From an uncultured Bacteroidales bacterium (GTDB taxonomy: Bacteria; Bacteroidota; Bacteroidia; Bacteroidales; Paludibacteraceae): 64,000 nt of DNA. Numbering within the stretch: the first letter of the stretch is position 1; each line of letters begins with the position of its first letter. The position numbers and the translations under genes were made by a program. The notes under the pieces are model-generated. The model did not search any database, was not told where the DNA came from, and was given only the letters and a program-made list of their open reading frames with translations. The stretch lies in assembly GCA_903901975.1 (NCBI GenBank), contig CAIUTB010000129.1, positions 49,605-113,604 of the forward strand. Reading direction: 5' to 3'. Shown here one piece after another: positions 29,701 through 40,200 of this stretch.

Positions 29701-32403
29701 ATGAAACGATTTTCAATTCTTTTTTTAGCTTTCTTTACATTTATTTCCTTATCGTCTGCATATCAGCCAAAATTCTCTAGTTCCGGATTTTATCCACTCG
29801 CAGGCACCGGACGCACTGCTTATTCCATGAATGTGGGGTGGCGGTTTGTCAAAACTGATATCAAAAATGCCGAATTAGTAAATTTTGACGACAGCAAATG
29901 GGAATTAGTTTCGCTCCCACACGGACTAGAATACCTACCAAAGGATGCAAGCGGGAGTATCAATTATCAGGGACCTGCCTGGTATCGCAAACATTTTACA
30001 CTGGATGCTGCATTGAAAGGCAAAAAGCTTTTTCTGCATTTTGAGGGTATTATGGGCAAGTGCAAAGTGTGGGTAAATGGAAAACTCCTAACTGAACATG
30101 TTGGTGGGTATTTGCCCGTTATTGCTGATATTTCAAATAACCTGAAATGGGGCGAAGAAAATGTGATAGCCGTTCGTGCTGACAATAGTGATGATCCAAG
30201 CTATGCACCGGGAAAGGCACAGAATGTGTTGGACTTTTGTTATTTTGGGGGTATTTATCGCGATTGCTGGTTAATTGCAACAAACAACGTACACATTACC
30301 GACCCCAATTATGAAAACGAAGTGGCTGGTGGCGGACTATTTGTTTCGTACGATAAGGTTTCGGATAAAAGCGCTCTGGTGAATCTGAAAACGCATATTC
30401 GTAATGAATTGTCCACGGATTTTGCCGCTGAACTTATCTACGAATTAAAACAAACTGATGGCAAAATAGTGAACAGAATTGCTCAAAAATTAAATATAAC
30501 TAGCGGAAAAGCAGCTTATTCAATGAAAGGTTTTGAGCTTAAACAACCCAAACTCTGGAGTCCGGAATCTCCGTATTTGTATTGGCTGAATGTGTATGTA
30601 AAAGATAAAAAAGGGAATATTGTTGATGGTTATAGCACCAGAATAGGTATCAGGAGTATTGAATTTAAACAAAAGTCAGGTCTTTGGATTAATGGAAAAC
30701 CTTATGAAAAAATAATGGGCACCAATCGTCATCAGGACTTTGCTGTCATTGGAAATGCACTTCCCAATTCAATCCAATGGCGCGATGCAAAAAAACTTCG
30801 TGATGCCGGAATGAAAGTAATTCGAACCCATTATGTTATCGATCCCGCTTTTATGGATGCTTGTGATGAACTTGGAATTTTTGCATTGGTTGAAACTCCG
30901 GGCTGGCAGTTTTGGGGTGAAACGCCAATATTTGCCCAAAGTGTATATTCCGACATCCGAAATATGATACGGATTCACCGTAATCATGCTTCACTTTTCT
31001 TTTGGGAACCGATTCTGAATGAGACTTCTTATCCGAAAGATTTTGCCAAAAATGCTGCCGAAATATGCAAGCAGGAATATCCTTATCCATACAGTATTGC
31101 GGCTTGTGATGATGGAGCTGATGGCGCCCAATTCTTCTCATTATTACTGAGACCAGGGAATAAACTCGATTCAACAAAAACCTACTTTGTGCGCGAATGG
31201 GGTGATAATGTGGATGATTGGAGCGCTCAGAATTCGGATAGTCGTGTAAATCGCAACTGGGGAGAAGTTCCTATGCTTATTCAGGCACTTCATTATGGCA
31301 AACCGGGTGTAGTAAACGAAAAATGGCCACTTCCTTTTGTGGCGAATGTTGATGCTAATCAAACCAAACCAACATTTAATGGTATATGCTTACAAAATTT
31401 ATATACCTCACCGCGTCAAATTATCGGAGGATGTTTTTGGCACTCTTTCGACCATCAGCGCGGATATCATCCCGATCCGCAGTTTGCCGGAATTATGGAT
31501 GCATTTCGTCAACCCAAGACTTCGTATTATATGTTTATGTCGCAGCGCAGTCCGGTAAAATCCGATCTTCTGTCCGAAACGGGTCCTATGCTATATATTG
31601 CTAATGAAATGTCACCGTTTTCGCCCAATGATGTAACTGTTTATTCCAATTGCGATGAAGTGCGGCTTACATTTTTGAAAAACGGCAAACAGGAATCGTA
31701 TAGGAAAGATCCTAACCGCAAAGGGATGCCATCGCCTATAATTACGTTTAAGAATATGTTCGACTTTATGGCTTGTAAAGCCAGGGCAAGAGCAAGTAAA
31801 CAAGATGAAGTTTATTTATTGGCTGAGGGATTGATAGACGGAAAAGTAGTGGCAACAAACAAAGTTTGTCCGGCTGAAAGTCCAAATCATATCCGGCTGC
31901 GCTTGGATAATGATGGCGTTGAATTATTGGCCAATGGATCGGATATTGTAACGGTCATTGCCGAGATGGTAGATAAAAAAGGAACAGTGAAACGATTGAA
32001 TAGTAACAGCATACGGTTTAACATTGAAGGCGAAGGGCGTTTGCTTGGCGATGAAAGTATTCTGACCAATACAAGTGAATTAATATGGGGCACAGCACCG
32101 GTTTTGGTACAATCGACTACTAAAGCAGGAAAAATCAGGATTACCGCATCGCTTGTTCACGAAGGTTCGCAAACGCCTGTTGGAGGCGAATTGATTTTCA
32201 ATTCGTTGGAAGATAGCACACCGAGCATATTCTATCAAAAAGAAGTAGATTTGATTGTAAAACATAAGGAACAAACTGTCAGAAAAGGGTCAAATAAATC
32301 AGAACTGGAACTTGAAAATGAAAAACTCCGTAAAGAACTGAATGATATTAAAATTAAAGAAGTGGAAAAACAGCAAAATAAATTTGGAACGGGAATAAAT
32401 TAA
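29701..32403 (+). CDS. GH2 family beta-glycosidase
   Basis: Sugar-binding domain WYRKHFTLDAALKGKKLFLHFEGIMGKCKVWVNGK; NRHQDFAVIGNALPNSIQWRDAKKLRDAGMKVIRTHY; candidate catalytic Glu in WEPILNET and FVREWGD. Confidence 0.9.
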   Translation: MKRFSILFLAFFTFISLSSAYQPKFSSSGFYPLAGTGRTAYSMNVGWRFVKTDIKNAELVNFDDSKWELVSLPHGLEYLPKDASGSINYQGPAWYRKHFTLDAALKGKKLFLHFEGIMGKCKVWVNGKLLTEHVGGYLPVIADISNNLKWGEENVIAVRADNSDDPSYAPGKAQNVLDFCYFGGIYRDCWLIATNNVHITDPNYENEVAGGGLFVSYDKVSDKSALVNLKTHIRNELSTDFAAELIYELKQTDGKIVNRIAQKLNITSGKAAYSMKGFELKQPKLWSPESPYLYWLNVYVKDKKGNIVDGYSTRIGIRSIEFKQKSGLWINGKPYEKIMGTNRHQDFAVIGNALPNSIQWRDAKKLRDAGMKVIRTHYVIDPAFMDACDELGIFALVETPGWQFWGETPIFAQSVYSDIRNMIRIHRNHASLFFWEPILNETSYPKDFAKNAAEICKQEYPYPYSIAACDDGADGAQFFSLLLRPGNKLDSTKTYFVREWGDNVDDWSAQNSDSRVNRNWGEVPMLIQALHYGKPGVVNEKWPLPFVANVDANQTKPTFNGICLQNLYTSPRQIIGGCFWHSFDHQRGYHPDPQFAGIMDAFRQPKTSYYMFMSQRSPVKSDLLSETGPMLYIANEMSPFSPNDVTVYSNCDEVRLTFLKNGKQESYRKDPNRKGMPSPIITFKNMFDFMACKARARASKQDEVYLLAEGLIDGKVVATNKVCPAESPNHIRLRLDNDGVELLANGSDIVTVIAEMVDKKGTVKRLNSNSIRFNIEGEGRLLGDESILTNTSELIWGTAPVLVQSTTKAGKIRITASLVHEGSQTPVGGELIFNSLEDSTPSIFYQKEVDLIVKHKEQTVRKGSNKSELELENEKLRKELNDIKIKEVEKQQNKFGTGIN

Positions 32404-32410
32404 TTGAAAT

Positions 32411-33544
32411 ATGAAAAAAAATCTTGTAATTATTTGTTTAATAACATTTTCAATCTCGTTGACTGCCAAAGATAAACTGCCGGCAAAAACTGAAATTACT
32501 ACCGCCTTGTGCCGCGTTTGTGACTGGCAATTGGCCAATCTTAAAAAAACGGAATATATTGATAATGATTCAATTAAGCACAAAAACAGAAATACCAACT
32601 GGATACGGGGTACATTTCTGACCGGAATAATGGCTTTGTATAACAGCACTCACGATTCAAAATACCTTGATGCGGCAATGGCACTTTGCTCGCGCAATAA
32701 CTGGAAACTCGGACCCAATTTTCAGTTTGCCGACGATTTATGTATTGGTCAGACCTACATCGAATTGTATAAGCTGAAAAAGGATATCAATATGATAAGT
32801 GATGTAAAATTCAGGTTAAACATGATTTTGAAAGAACCTAAAAGAGGACCAGTTGTGGGCTGGAATCGTAACGACAACTGGGATTGGTGTGATGCACTTT
32901 ACATGGCTCCACCGCTGTTTTCGCATTATTTTAAATTGACCAATAACAAAGCCTATCTGGATACAATGGTCGTGCTTTGGAATGATACCTACAATTTGCT
33001 TTACGACAAAAAAGAACAATTGTTTTACCGCGATTCCCGCTTTTCGGAAAGATCAGATGGTACTCAGAAACTCAGTAAAAACGGGAAAAAAATATTTTGG
33101 TCGCGTGGTAATGGTTGGGTACTCGGCGGTTTGACTCGTTTGTTGCAGGATTTACCCAAAAAGGATCCTAACCGTGCCAAATTTGAAAGCGTTTTTAAAG
33201 AAATGTGTTCAAAAGTTGCCAATCTACAGGGAGAAGACGGATTATGGCGTTCGAGTTTACTTGACCCGGATGAATACCCAGCTCCCGAAACTTCAGGGTC
33301 GGGCTTTTATTGTTATGCCATGGCTTATGGTATCAATAATGGCTTACTTTCATCTAAAATATACCTTCCAGTAATACTTAAAGCATGGAAAGGCCTGAAC
33401 TGGGCGATTGATAAAAATACCGGAATGCTGGGTTGGGTGCAGGCGGTTGGTGCCGATCCACGATCAGTAACCGCTACCGAATCGCAGGAATATGGTGCAG
33501 GTGCTTTTTTGCTCGCAGGAAGCGAAATTTTCAAAATAAAATAA
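32411..33544 (+). CDS. GH105 (GH88-clan) unsaturated uronyl hydrolase
   Basis: TNWIRGTFLTGIMALYNST, WDWCDALYMAPPLFSHYFKLT, FWSRGNGWVLGGLTRLL, PETSGSGFYCYAMAYGIN. Confidence 0.92.
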   Translation: MKKNLVIICLITFSISLTAKDKLPAKTEITTALCRVCDWQLANLKKTEYIDNDSIKHKNRNTNWIRGTFLTGIMALYNSTHDSKYLDAAMALCSRNNWKLGPNFQFADDLCIGQTYIELYKLKKDINMISDVKFRLNMILKEPKRGPVVGWNRNDNWDWCDALYMAPPLFSHYFKLTNNKAYLDTMVVLWNDTYNLLYDKKEQLFYRDSRFSERSDGTQKLSKNGKKIFWSRGNGWVLGGLTRLLQDLPKKDPNRAKFESVFKEMCSKVANLQGEDGLWRSSLLDPDEYPAPETSGSGFYCYAMAYGINNGLLSSKIYLPVILKAWKGLNWAIDKNTGMLGWVQAVGADPRSVTATESQEYGAGAFLLAGSEIFKIK

Positions 33545-33563
33545 ATAAAGTATTTCCATCTCT

Positions 33564-33628
33564 GTATAATTTAGGGCGAAAAACGCATTATTTTGTGTGG
33601 TGTTAAGTGCTTCCTCAATCTATCTTTG
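33564..33628 (+). promoter_or_regulatory. Candidate promoter with upstream activator motif (gtataatttaggg ... tatctttg)
   Basis: Motif start to -7 start is 57 bp, the same as at 37129 and 42584. Confidence 0.5.
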
Positions 33629-33656
33629 TCAGTGAATTTTATATCAAGGTTAAATT

Positions 33657-35237
33657 ATGAACAAACTCAACATTACTATCGCACTTTTTATGCTTTTAAA
33701 TCTCAGCATTTCATCTCAAACCAATCAGTCGTCTGCTTTCGAAGCATTTAAGAAAAATCCGTCCATTTCCATTTTGCCCGACTATTCATGGGCAGGTTAT
33801 AAAATGGGTGCTGAGGGTATTCCCGAAGTGAAAGGAAAGATCTTTGATGTTTCGAAATACGGTGCTTTACCTAACGATACGCTTGAAGATTTTGAAGGGA
33901 TTCAAAAAGCTATTAAAGCAGCAGAGGCAGCCGGTGGGGGTATTGTTTTCTTCCCTAAAGGCCGTTTTTTAATCAACGAGAAAGAAGGTCGCCGTGATGG
34001 AATTGTTATTTCAAAACCCAATATAATACTTCGTGGAAGTGGCTCAGGAACTGACGGTACCGAGATTTTTATGAAAAACTATATGTTACCGAAAGATCCC
34101 GATAAAAAATGGACTGTTCCGGCTATGTTTACGTTCAATTATTATAAAAGTTCATCTGCCAAAAGTGTTATCCTTGACAATGCCAAACGTGGTGCAATGA
34201 AAATAGTGCTTGAAGATGCTTCTGGCTTTAAAGTTGGCGACTATGTTTCGATGAAAATGCAAAATCCGGCTGCAAATAAAGAGTTTTTAGACAATATGGA
34301 TACCTGGAATATATGGAAAACTACCAACGAAAAAGGCGTACAAATCAGCGAAAAACATAAAATCGCCAAAATTGAGGAGAATGTAATCACTTTTTGCGAA
34401 CCGCTTTGTACCAATATCACTGCATCTTACAACTGGAAAGTGGAAGGATTAAACCTGGCCGAAGGATTAGGCGTGGAAGACATATGGTTTCAGGGTAATT
34501 TCCATGAAATTATTGTGCACCACAAAAACTTTATTCACGATGCTGGTTGGACATTCCTTAGCATAGGGCGAGCCACCAATGCTTTTATTCGTCGAATTAG
34601 GTTGACTGACGTCTGTGCAGGTATTTCAATTGGAAATGGATATGCTTGTACCATGATAAATATTCGTTTCGATGGAAATCCGGGGCATTGTACAGTTAAT
34701 GCAACCAATAGTTATGGTGTATTGATGGTCAATGTAACAGATGCAAGCAACGCGCCCGGTATGTGGCACGGTCCATGCAGCTCCAACAGCAGTTGCAATA
34801 CCGTGATTTGGCGATACGAAGGACAAGCACGCAGCGGTCCCGATTTTCATGCTTCGTGGCCTTATTGTACGCTGGTGGATGCTTCTAGCTGTAAATACAT
34901 TGGCAATGGTGGAAATTACGAATTGCTTCCCAATCACATGAAAGACCTGACTTATTGGAATATGAAACAAATAGGGAAATTTGAAAAAGTAGATTTTTGG
35001 GAACCGCAGTTGTACGAAAACAGCAACAACGAACAAAATAAATTCTACGGCAAATTTGTGAAAATTGTAAAACCTAATATTATTGGTATGTATGGCGATT
35101 CCATTTCGTTTGTAAGAGAGCATTTGGGACTTTACGAAAGCCCCGGAAAGCCGGTAACTCCCCAATCGCTTTACGAAGCCCAGTTGGAATTACGTTTGGG
35201 TAAACTGCCAAAATGGATAGTTGACGCTAAGAAATAA
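33657..35237 (+). CDS. Pectate_lyase_3-type beta-helix protein (DUF4955-like C-terminal region)
   Basis: FDVSKYGALPNDTLEDFEGIQKAIKAAEAAGGGIVFFPKGRFLIN; GLGVEDIWFQGNFHEIIVHHKN; signal peptide. Confidence 0.8.
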   Translation: MNKLNITIALFMLLNLSISSQTNQSSAFEAFKKNPSISILPDYSWAGYKMGAEGIPEVKGKIFDVSKYGALPNDTLEDFEGIQKAIKAAEAAGGGIVFFPKGRFLINEKEGRRDGIVISKPNIILRGSGSGTDGTEIFMKNYMLPKDPDKKWTVPAMFTFNYYKSSSAKSVILDNAKRGAMKIVLEDASGFKVGDYVSMKMQNPAANKEFLDNMDTWNIWKTTNEKGVQISEKHKIAKIEENVITFCEPLCTNITASYNWKVEGLNLAEGLGVEDIWFQGNFHEIIVHHKNFIHDAGWTFLSIGRATNAFIRRIRLTDVCAGISIGNGYACTMINIRFDGNPGHCTVNATNSYGVLMVNVTDASNAPGMWHGPCSSNSSCNTVIWRYEGQARSGPDFHASWPYCTLVDASSCKYIGNGGNYELLPNHMKDLTYWNMKQIGKFEKVDFWEPQLYENSNNEQNKFYGKFVKIVKPNIIGMYGDSISFVREHLGLYESPGKPVTPQSLYEAQLELRLGKLPKWIVDAKK

Positions 35238-35244
35238 ATCAATC

Positions 35245-37101
35245 GTGAAAACAAAAATCTTACTTCTTTCATTGGTATTGATGATTTGTGGATACACAAA
35301 ATCTCAAACCGAAGCAGCCTGTTATACAGCTTTTAAAACCAATCCCGCAACTTCTGTTTTGCCTGATTATTCATACTCAGGGTATAAATTTGGTACAGAT
35401 TCTATTCCAAATATCAGTTTGCCGGTTTTTGATGTCAGTAAATACGGAGCCATTCCGGATGATGCACTTGAAGATTTTGACGGAGTCCAAGCCGCCATAA
35501 ATGCAGCTACCGCAGCCGGTGGTGGCATTGTGTTTTTTCCAAAGGGCAAATTTTTGATGAACGAGCAAGTGGGCAGAACAGCCGGAATCCTTATACCCAA
35601 AGGAAATATCATTTTACGTGGCAGTGGAAGTGGGGTAGGAGGAACCGAATTGTTTATTAACAACCATTTCGTTCCTACCGATACAACCTGTATGTATTGT
35701 ACTCCACCCTTGTTTAAGTTTTACTATTATCAAAGTCATCCTGTTAAAACCCAACTTGCTCTGGATGCCAAACGTGGTGATAGACAAATAACTGTTGTCA
35801 GTATTTCCACCTTTAAAGTGGGCGATCTGATTGAAATTGTGTTGAGTAATAATCCTACTGCGAATAACGAACTGTTAGAAGGATTGACACCCTATCCCGA
35901 ATGGACCACTACCATCAATAACGGAATAACCATTAATGAAAAGCACAAAATTGCCGGTATCAACGGCAATGTGATTTCACTTGTAGAGCCTGTTAATATT
36001 AATATGACGGCTTCATACTCATGGAGTGTAACTCCAAGACCATTAACTCAGGGTTTAGGGGTGGAAGATCTTTGGTTTCACGGTAATTTCCATGAAACTT
36101 TCGTTCATCACAAGAATTACATTCACGATTCCGGTTGGTCAGGTATTTCGATGAATAAAGCAGAAAATGGCTTTTTAAGACGCTTACGTTTTACGGATAT
36201 GAGTTGCGGAATTGCATTAACAGAAAGTTATGCATCTTCCATTCTGTTTATTCGTTTCGACGGTAATCCCGGGCATTTTATGGTGGAGGCAAATGGTGGA
36301 AGTTACGGAACTTTAATGGGTTACATAGACGATGCCGCCAATTCTCCCGGAGAGTGGCATGGACCAGGACCTTCTGTTACCACCTCTGCTACAGTTCTTT
36401 GGCGCTATCGGGGTGGTACACGCAGCGGTCCCGATAGCCACGCTTCTTATCCATATTATACCCTGATTGATGCTAGTAACTGTAAATATATCGGAAACGG
36501 GGGCGATGCGCTGGTTTGTCCGAATCATGGAAAAGACTTTACCTACTGGAATACGAAGGAGATTGGCACATATTCCAATATTGCTTTCTGGGAAAACCAT
36601 TTGAAACCTCCTTACGGAAATTTTGTAAAAATAGTATATCCCAATGTGGTGGGCTGGCAGGGTAAAAGTACCTTTGTAACCTCAACTTTAGGACTTTACG
36701 AAAGCTATGGAACTACTGTATCACCCGAATCACTTTACGAAGCTCAGTTGACATTGAGGTTAGGATCTTTACCTGCCTGGATACCATCGGCGAAAAAAGT
36801 ATGGGCAGACTATCTGCTGAGTGGTCAGTGGCCAGTAAATCCTTTTATTACCGGAATAAGCACGCTGAACGATAATAATGAGATAAAAATTACAGTATTA
36901 CCGAATTCGGATGGATTTACACTTTCAGGCAATCGGTTGAATGCACGTTATGAAATTTTTACAATTACCGGTAACCTCATAAAATCAGGAGTAATGGAAG
37001 GGTATACCCAACATATTTCATTAACAGGGTGTAAACACGGCGTATATTTTGTGTCAATACAGGCGGATACTGATATTACAACTAAAAAAGTGCTATATTA
37101 A
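35245..37101 (+). CDS. Paralogous Pectate_lyase_3-type beta-helix protein with T9SS-like C-terminal domain
   Basis: FDVSKYGAIPDDALEDFDGVQAAINAATAAGGGIVFFPKGKFLMN; C-term RYEIFTITGNLIKSG...GCKHGVYFVSIQADTDITTKKVLY. GTG start at 35245 gives a normal signal peptide; the track start is TTG 35221. Confidence 0.8.
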   Translation: MKTKILLLSLVLMICGYTKSQTEAACYTAFKTNPATSVLPDYSYSGYKFGTDSIPNISLPVFDVSKYGAIPDDALEDFDGVQAAINAATAAGGGIVFFPKGKFLMNEQVGRTAGILIPKGNIILRGSGSGVGGTELFINNHFVPTDTTCMYCTPPLFKFYYYQSHPVKTQLALDAKRGDRQITVVSISTFKVGDLIEIVLSNNPTANNELLEGLTPYPEWTTTINNGITINEKHKIAGINGNVISLVEPVNINMTASYSWSVTPRPLTQGLGVEDLWFHGNFHETFVHHKNYIHDSGWSGISMNKAENGFLRRLRFTDMSCGIALTESYASSILFIRFDGNPGHFMVEANGGSYGTLMGYIDDAANSPGEWHGPGPSVTTSATVLWRYRGGTRSGPDSHASYPYYTLIDASNCKYIGNGGDALVCPNHGKDFTYWNTKEIGTYSNIAFWENHLKPPYGNFVKIVYPNVVGWQGKSTFVTSTLGLYESYGTTVSPESLYEAQLTLRLGSLPAWIPSAKKVWADYLLSGQWPVNPFITGISTLNDNNEIKITVLPNSDGFTLSGNRLNARYEIFTITGNLIKSGVMEGYTQHISLTGCKHGVYFVSIQADTDITTKKVLY

Positions 37102-37128
37102 CCCCTAATACAATTTGTAACCTCCTCT

Positions 37129-37193
37129 GTACAATAATAGGCATTATTTGAATTATTATATCCCCAGTTAATAGACTTCCATCCCTATTTTTG
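37129..37193 (+). promoter_or_regulatory. Candidate promoter with upstream activator motif (gtacaataatagg ... tatttttg)
   Basis: Same 57-bp spacing as at 33564 and 42584. Confidence 0.5.
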
Positions 37194-37256
37194 CACCCTA
37201 CAAATCCATCTACTTCTTAGATGAGTAGAGTTTTAATACATTCAAATTTGAATATC

Positions 37257-40200
37257 ATGAAAAAAATTACAATGTTGATTGCATTTTTATGTAGCATTTC
37301 AGCGTTTTCGGCAACAACTTATTTGGTAGATAACGGTTCGGGTACAGTATGGACTACTCTTACAGGACCGGGTGGTACAGTAACTCACGTCAATTTGTCT
37401 TCTCCTGCTCAAACTTTAACTGCATGGTTGACAGCAACAACATTCGCTTCTGGTGATCAGGTCTGGATTACAAAAGGCACCTATAATGTAACTTCTGCTT
37501 ATACCATTCCTAATTCAAACCTGACTGCTATTTATGGCGGTTTTGCTGGAACTGAAACAAACACTACCCGAATAAAAGGCACAAATGCCTGGGATTATAC
37601 TAATGAAACTGTGATTGACGGAGGTTCTGCTGCAATCAATTTATTTACCGAAGCAGCCGACAGAACAATTACAATTGATGGATTAACTGTGACTCATTTT
37701 GGAGGGATAAATCCAGTTTCATACAGAGGTGGAACAATTGTACAGTATTGTAAATTTACAAATAATACAGTAACGGGACCTATTATAAACTATTATACTA
37801 GTACAGCGTCGATGAATGCATCCTTAATAAGTTGTTATTTTTACAACAATGCAATAGCCAGCGGAGCCACAACAGTAAATGCAGCTTGTATTTATTCAAA
37901 TAATGGAAGTTCAGGTGGAATTTTTACTGTAAGTGGTTGTACTTTTGAAAGTAATGTAAATGCTTATTCAACTACATCTGGTGCAAGTGCATGTGTAAAA
38001 GTACAAGGAGCAGGGACAAATAACATTAGTTCTTGCATTTTTAAAAACAACACTAGTACTGCTGGTAACTCTTCTGCCGTTTCGTTAGTAAGTACCACCT
38101 CTAACCTTATAAATTGTTTAGTTTATGGTGCTCCTTCTGGTTCTAAATCTGCACTTTACATCTCATCTGGCAATGTCTATAACTGTACATTTGTAAACAA
38201 TCTTGGAGGCGGAGCTTATGTTTCAAATACAACTGCAGCTAATGTAAAATTGACAAATACTGTTTTTTGGGGAACTGATGGAAGTGCTTCGTCCGGTTCA
38301 GGGTACATATCCACCAGCAGCTCAACAGCTGCAACAATAACCAATTGTGCTTATAATAATATTCAAACAGCACAAACTCCTTTACCAGTAGGAACTGTAT
38401 CTCTTACAACCAGTAGTATTCCTTTTAATAATTATTCTGGTGGAGATTATTCATTATCTGGAAATTCTACATTGATTGGAGCAGGTTCTGATTTATCTTC
38501 GAGTGGAATATCTGGAATAACTTCAGATATTGCAGGAAATTCACGAGGAACCTCGTATGCTATTGGTGCATATCAATGGGCATCAAGTTCAGTTGTTGTG
38601 ACTAATGCAGGATTTGAAGATGCTGCAAGTGGATATACAGTTTCAGAAAGTAGTTTAAATGTATTGCGTCGGGTTGCAGGTATAGCTGATGGAACTACTC
38701 AAATAGCCAGTCCCACATCAAGTGCAATATCAGTTACTCCCGGCATGTGGTTAAAAAAAGCACCAAGTACAAACTATATTTCAGGAGTAATTTCAAATTA
38801 CGATCCTCATTCGGGAACAAATTGTTTAAACCTAAAAATTAAGAATGGAACCCCTAATACAGGTTACGACACATGGACAAATGCTATTGCCTTGCAAAAA
38901 TTAAGTTTTACCAATACACAAAAATATACAGTCAGTTTTTGGGCAAAAATAGATCCAACTGCTTCGAATGTAGCTTCTGTTGTTACTGCATTTATAAGGG
39001 ACAATGTAACGGGAACGAACCTTTCGTGTGCTATCCCTTTGACCGGAGGTACCACCTGGACACAGTATTCGGCTACTTTCGATATTCCTACTTTTAAAGC
39101 AGCCAATGTCACAGCTGATTTTACAACCGCTTTTGCAGGTATTGGGTTAACCACTACTTACGATGCCAGCACCATAAAAACCAATTATTCCGGCGTGTTG
39201 TTGGATGATTTTTCCGTTACTACAACTGCTGCAAGCACGGTAGCTGTTAACACTTCTGCTGTTGGAACAGGTTGTGTTGTTACAGGTGGAGGCGTTTATA
39301 CCGTTGGCAGCAGTGCCAACGTGGTTGCCTCACCCAATAATGGCTATAAATTTGTGAACTGGACCGAGGGTGGAACAGAAGTTACTACAACTGCTTCATA
39401 TACTTTTACGGTGTCAGCGGCTCGCACGTTGGTGGCCAATTTTGTATCTACCAATACTACTTGTACCGTTTCACCCACCACATTAAGCGGTTTTAGCTAT
39501 ACAAACGGAAATGGTCCTTCATCTGAACAGTCTTTTACAGTTAGTGGAACGAATTTATTATCAAATATTGCTATAAGTTCATCTACTAATTGCCAGATTT
39601 CAACTGGAACTGGAGCATCGTTTGTTTCTACAAATCCAATTTTATTGACAAATAGCGGAACTCTTGCCACTACTACTATTTATATTCGGTTGAAAGCCGG
39701 ATTAGCTGCCGGTACAATTGCCAGCGAAAACACCACAATTTCAACCTTGTCTTTGGCAGTACAAAATGTGGCGAGTTCAGGTTCTGTTTCATCAAATCCA
39801 GTCCTTACTTTTGCCACACCGACTTCTGTGAGTAAAACCTATGGGAATGCAGTGTTTACAAATGCAGCTTCTAGTACTGCTGGTTCGGCTGGTGCTGTAA
39901 CTTATGCAAGTGGTAATACTGCTGTGGCGACAGTTGATGTCAACTCCGGTCAGGTATCGATAGTGGGAGCTGGGTCATCGGTTATTACAGCTAGCATTGC
40001 TGCTAATGGAATTTATGGTGCTGCAAATGCAAGTTATACCTTAAATGTTGCTCAAAAATCCCTGACCATTACCGCCACCGGTCCTTTAAAAACCTACGGT
40101 ACAGCACTGACAGCAGGAACAAGTGCAACGAACTTTACAACGAATGGTGCTGAGGTTTCAGGAGAAACCATTAGCATAGTTACATTAACTCCAGATGCAG

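Noticed and set aside
34626-35165. 179-aa antisense ORF opposite the pectate-lyase-like gene
   Set aside because: No family signature; sense strand strongly supported by its paralog.
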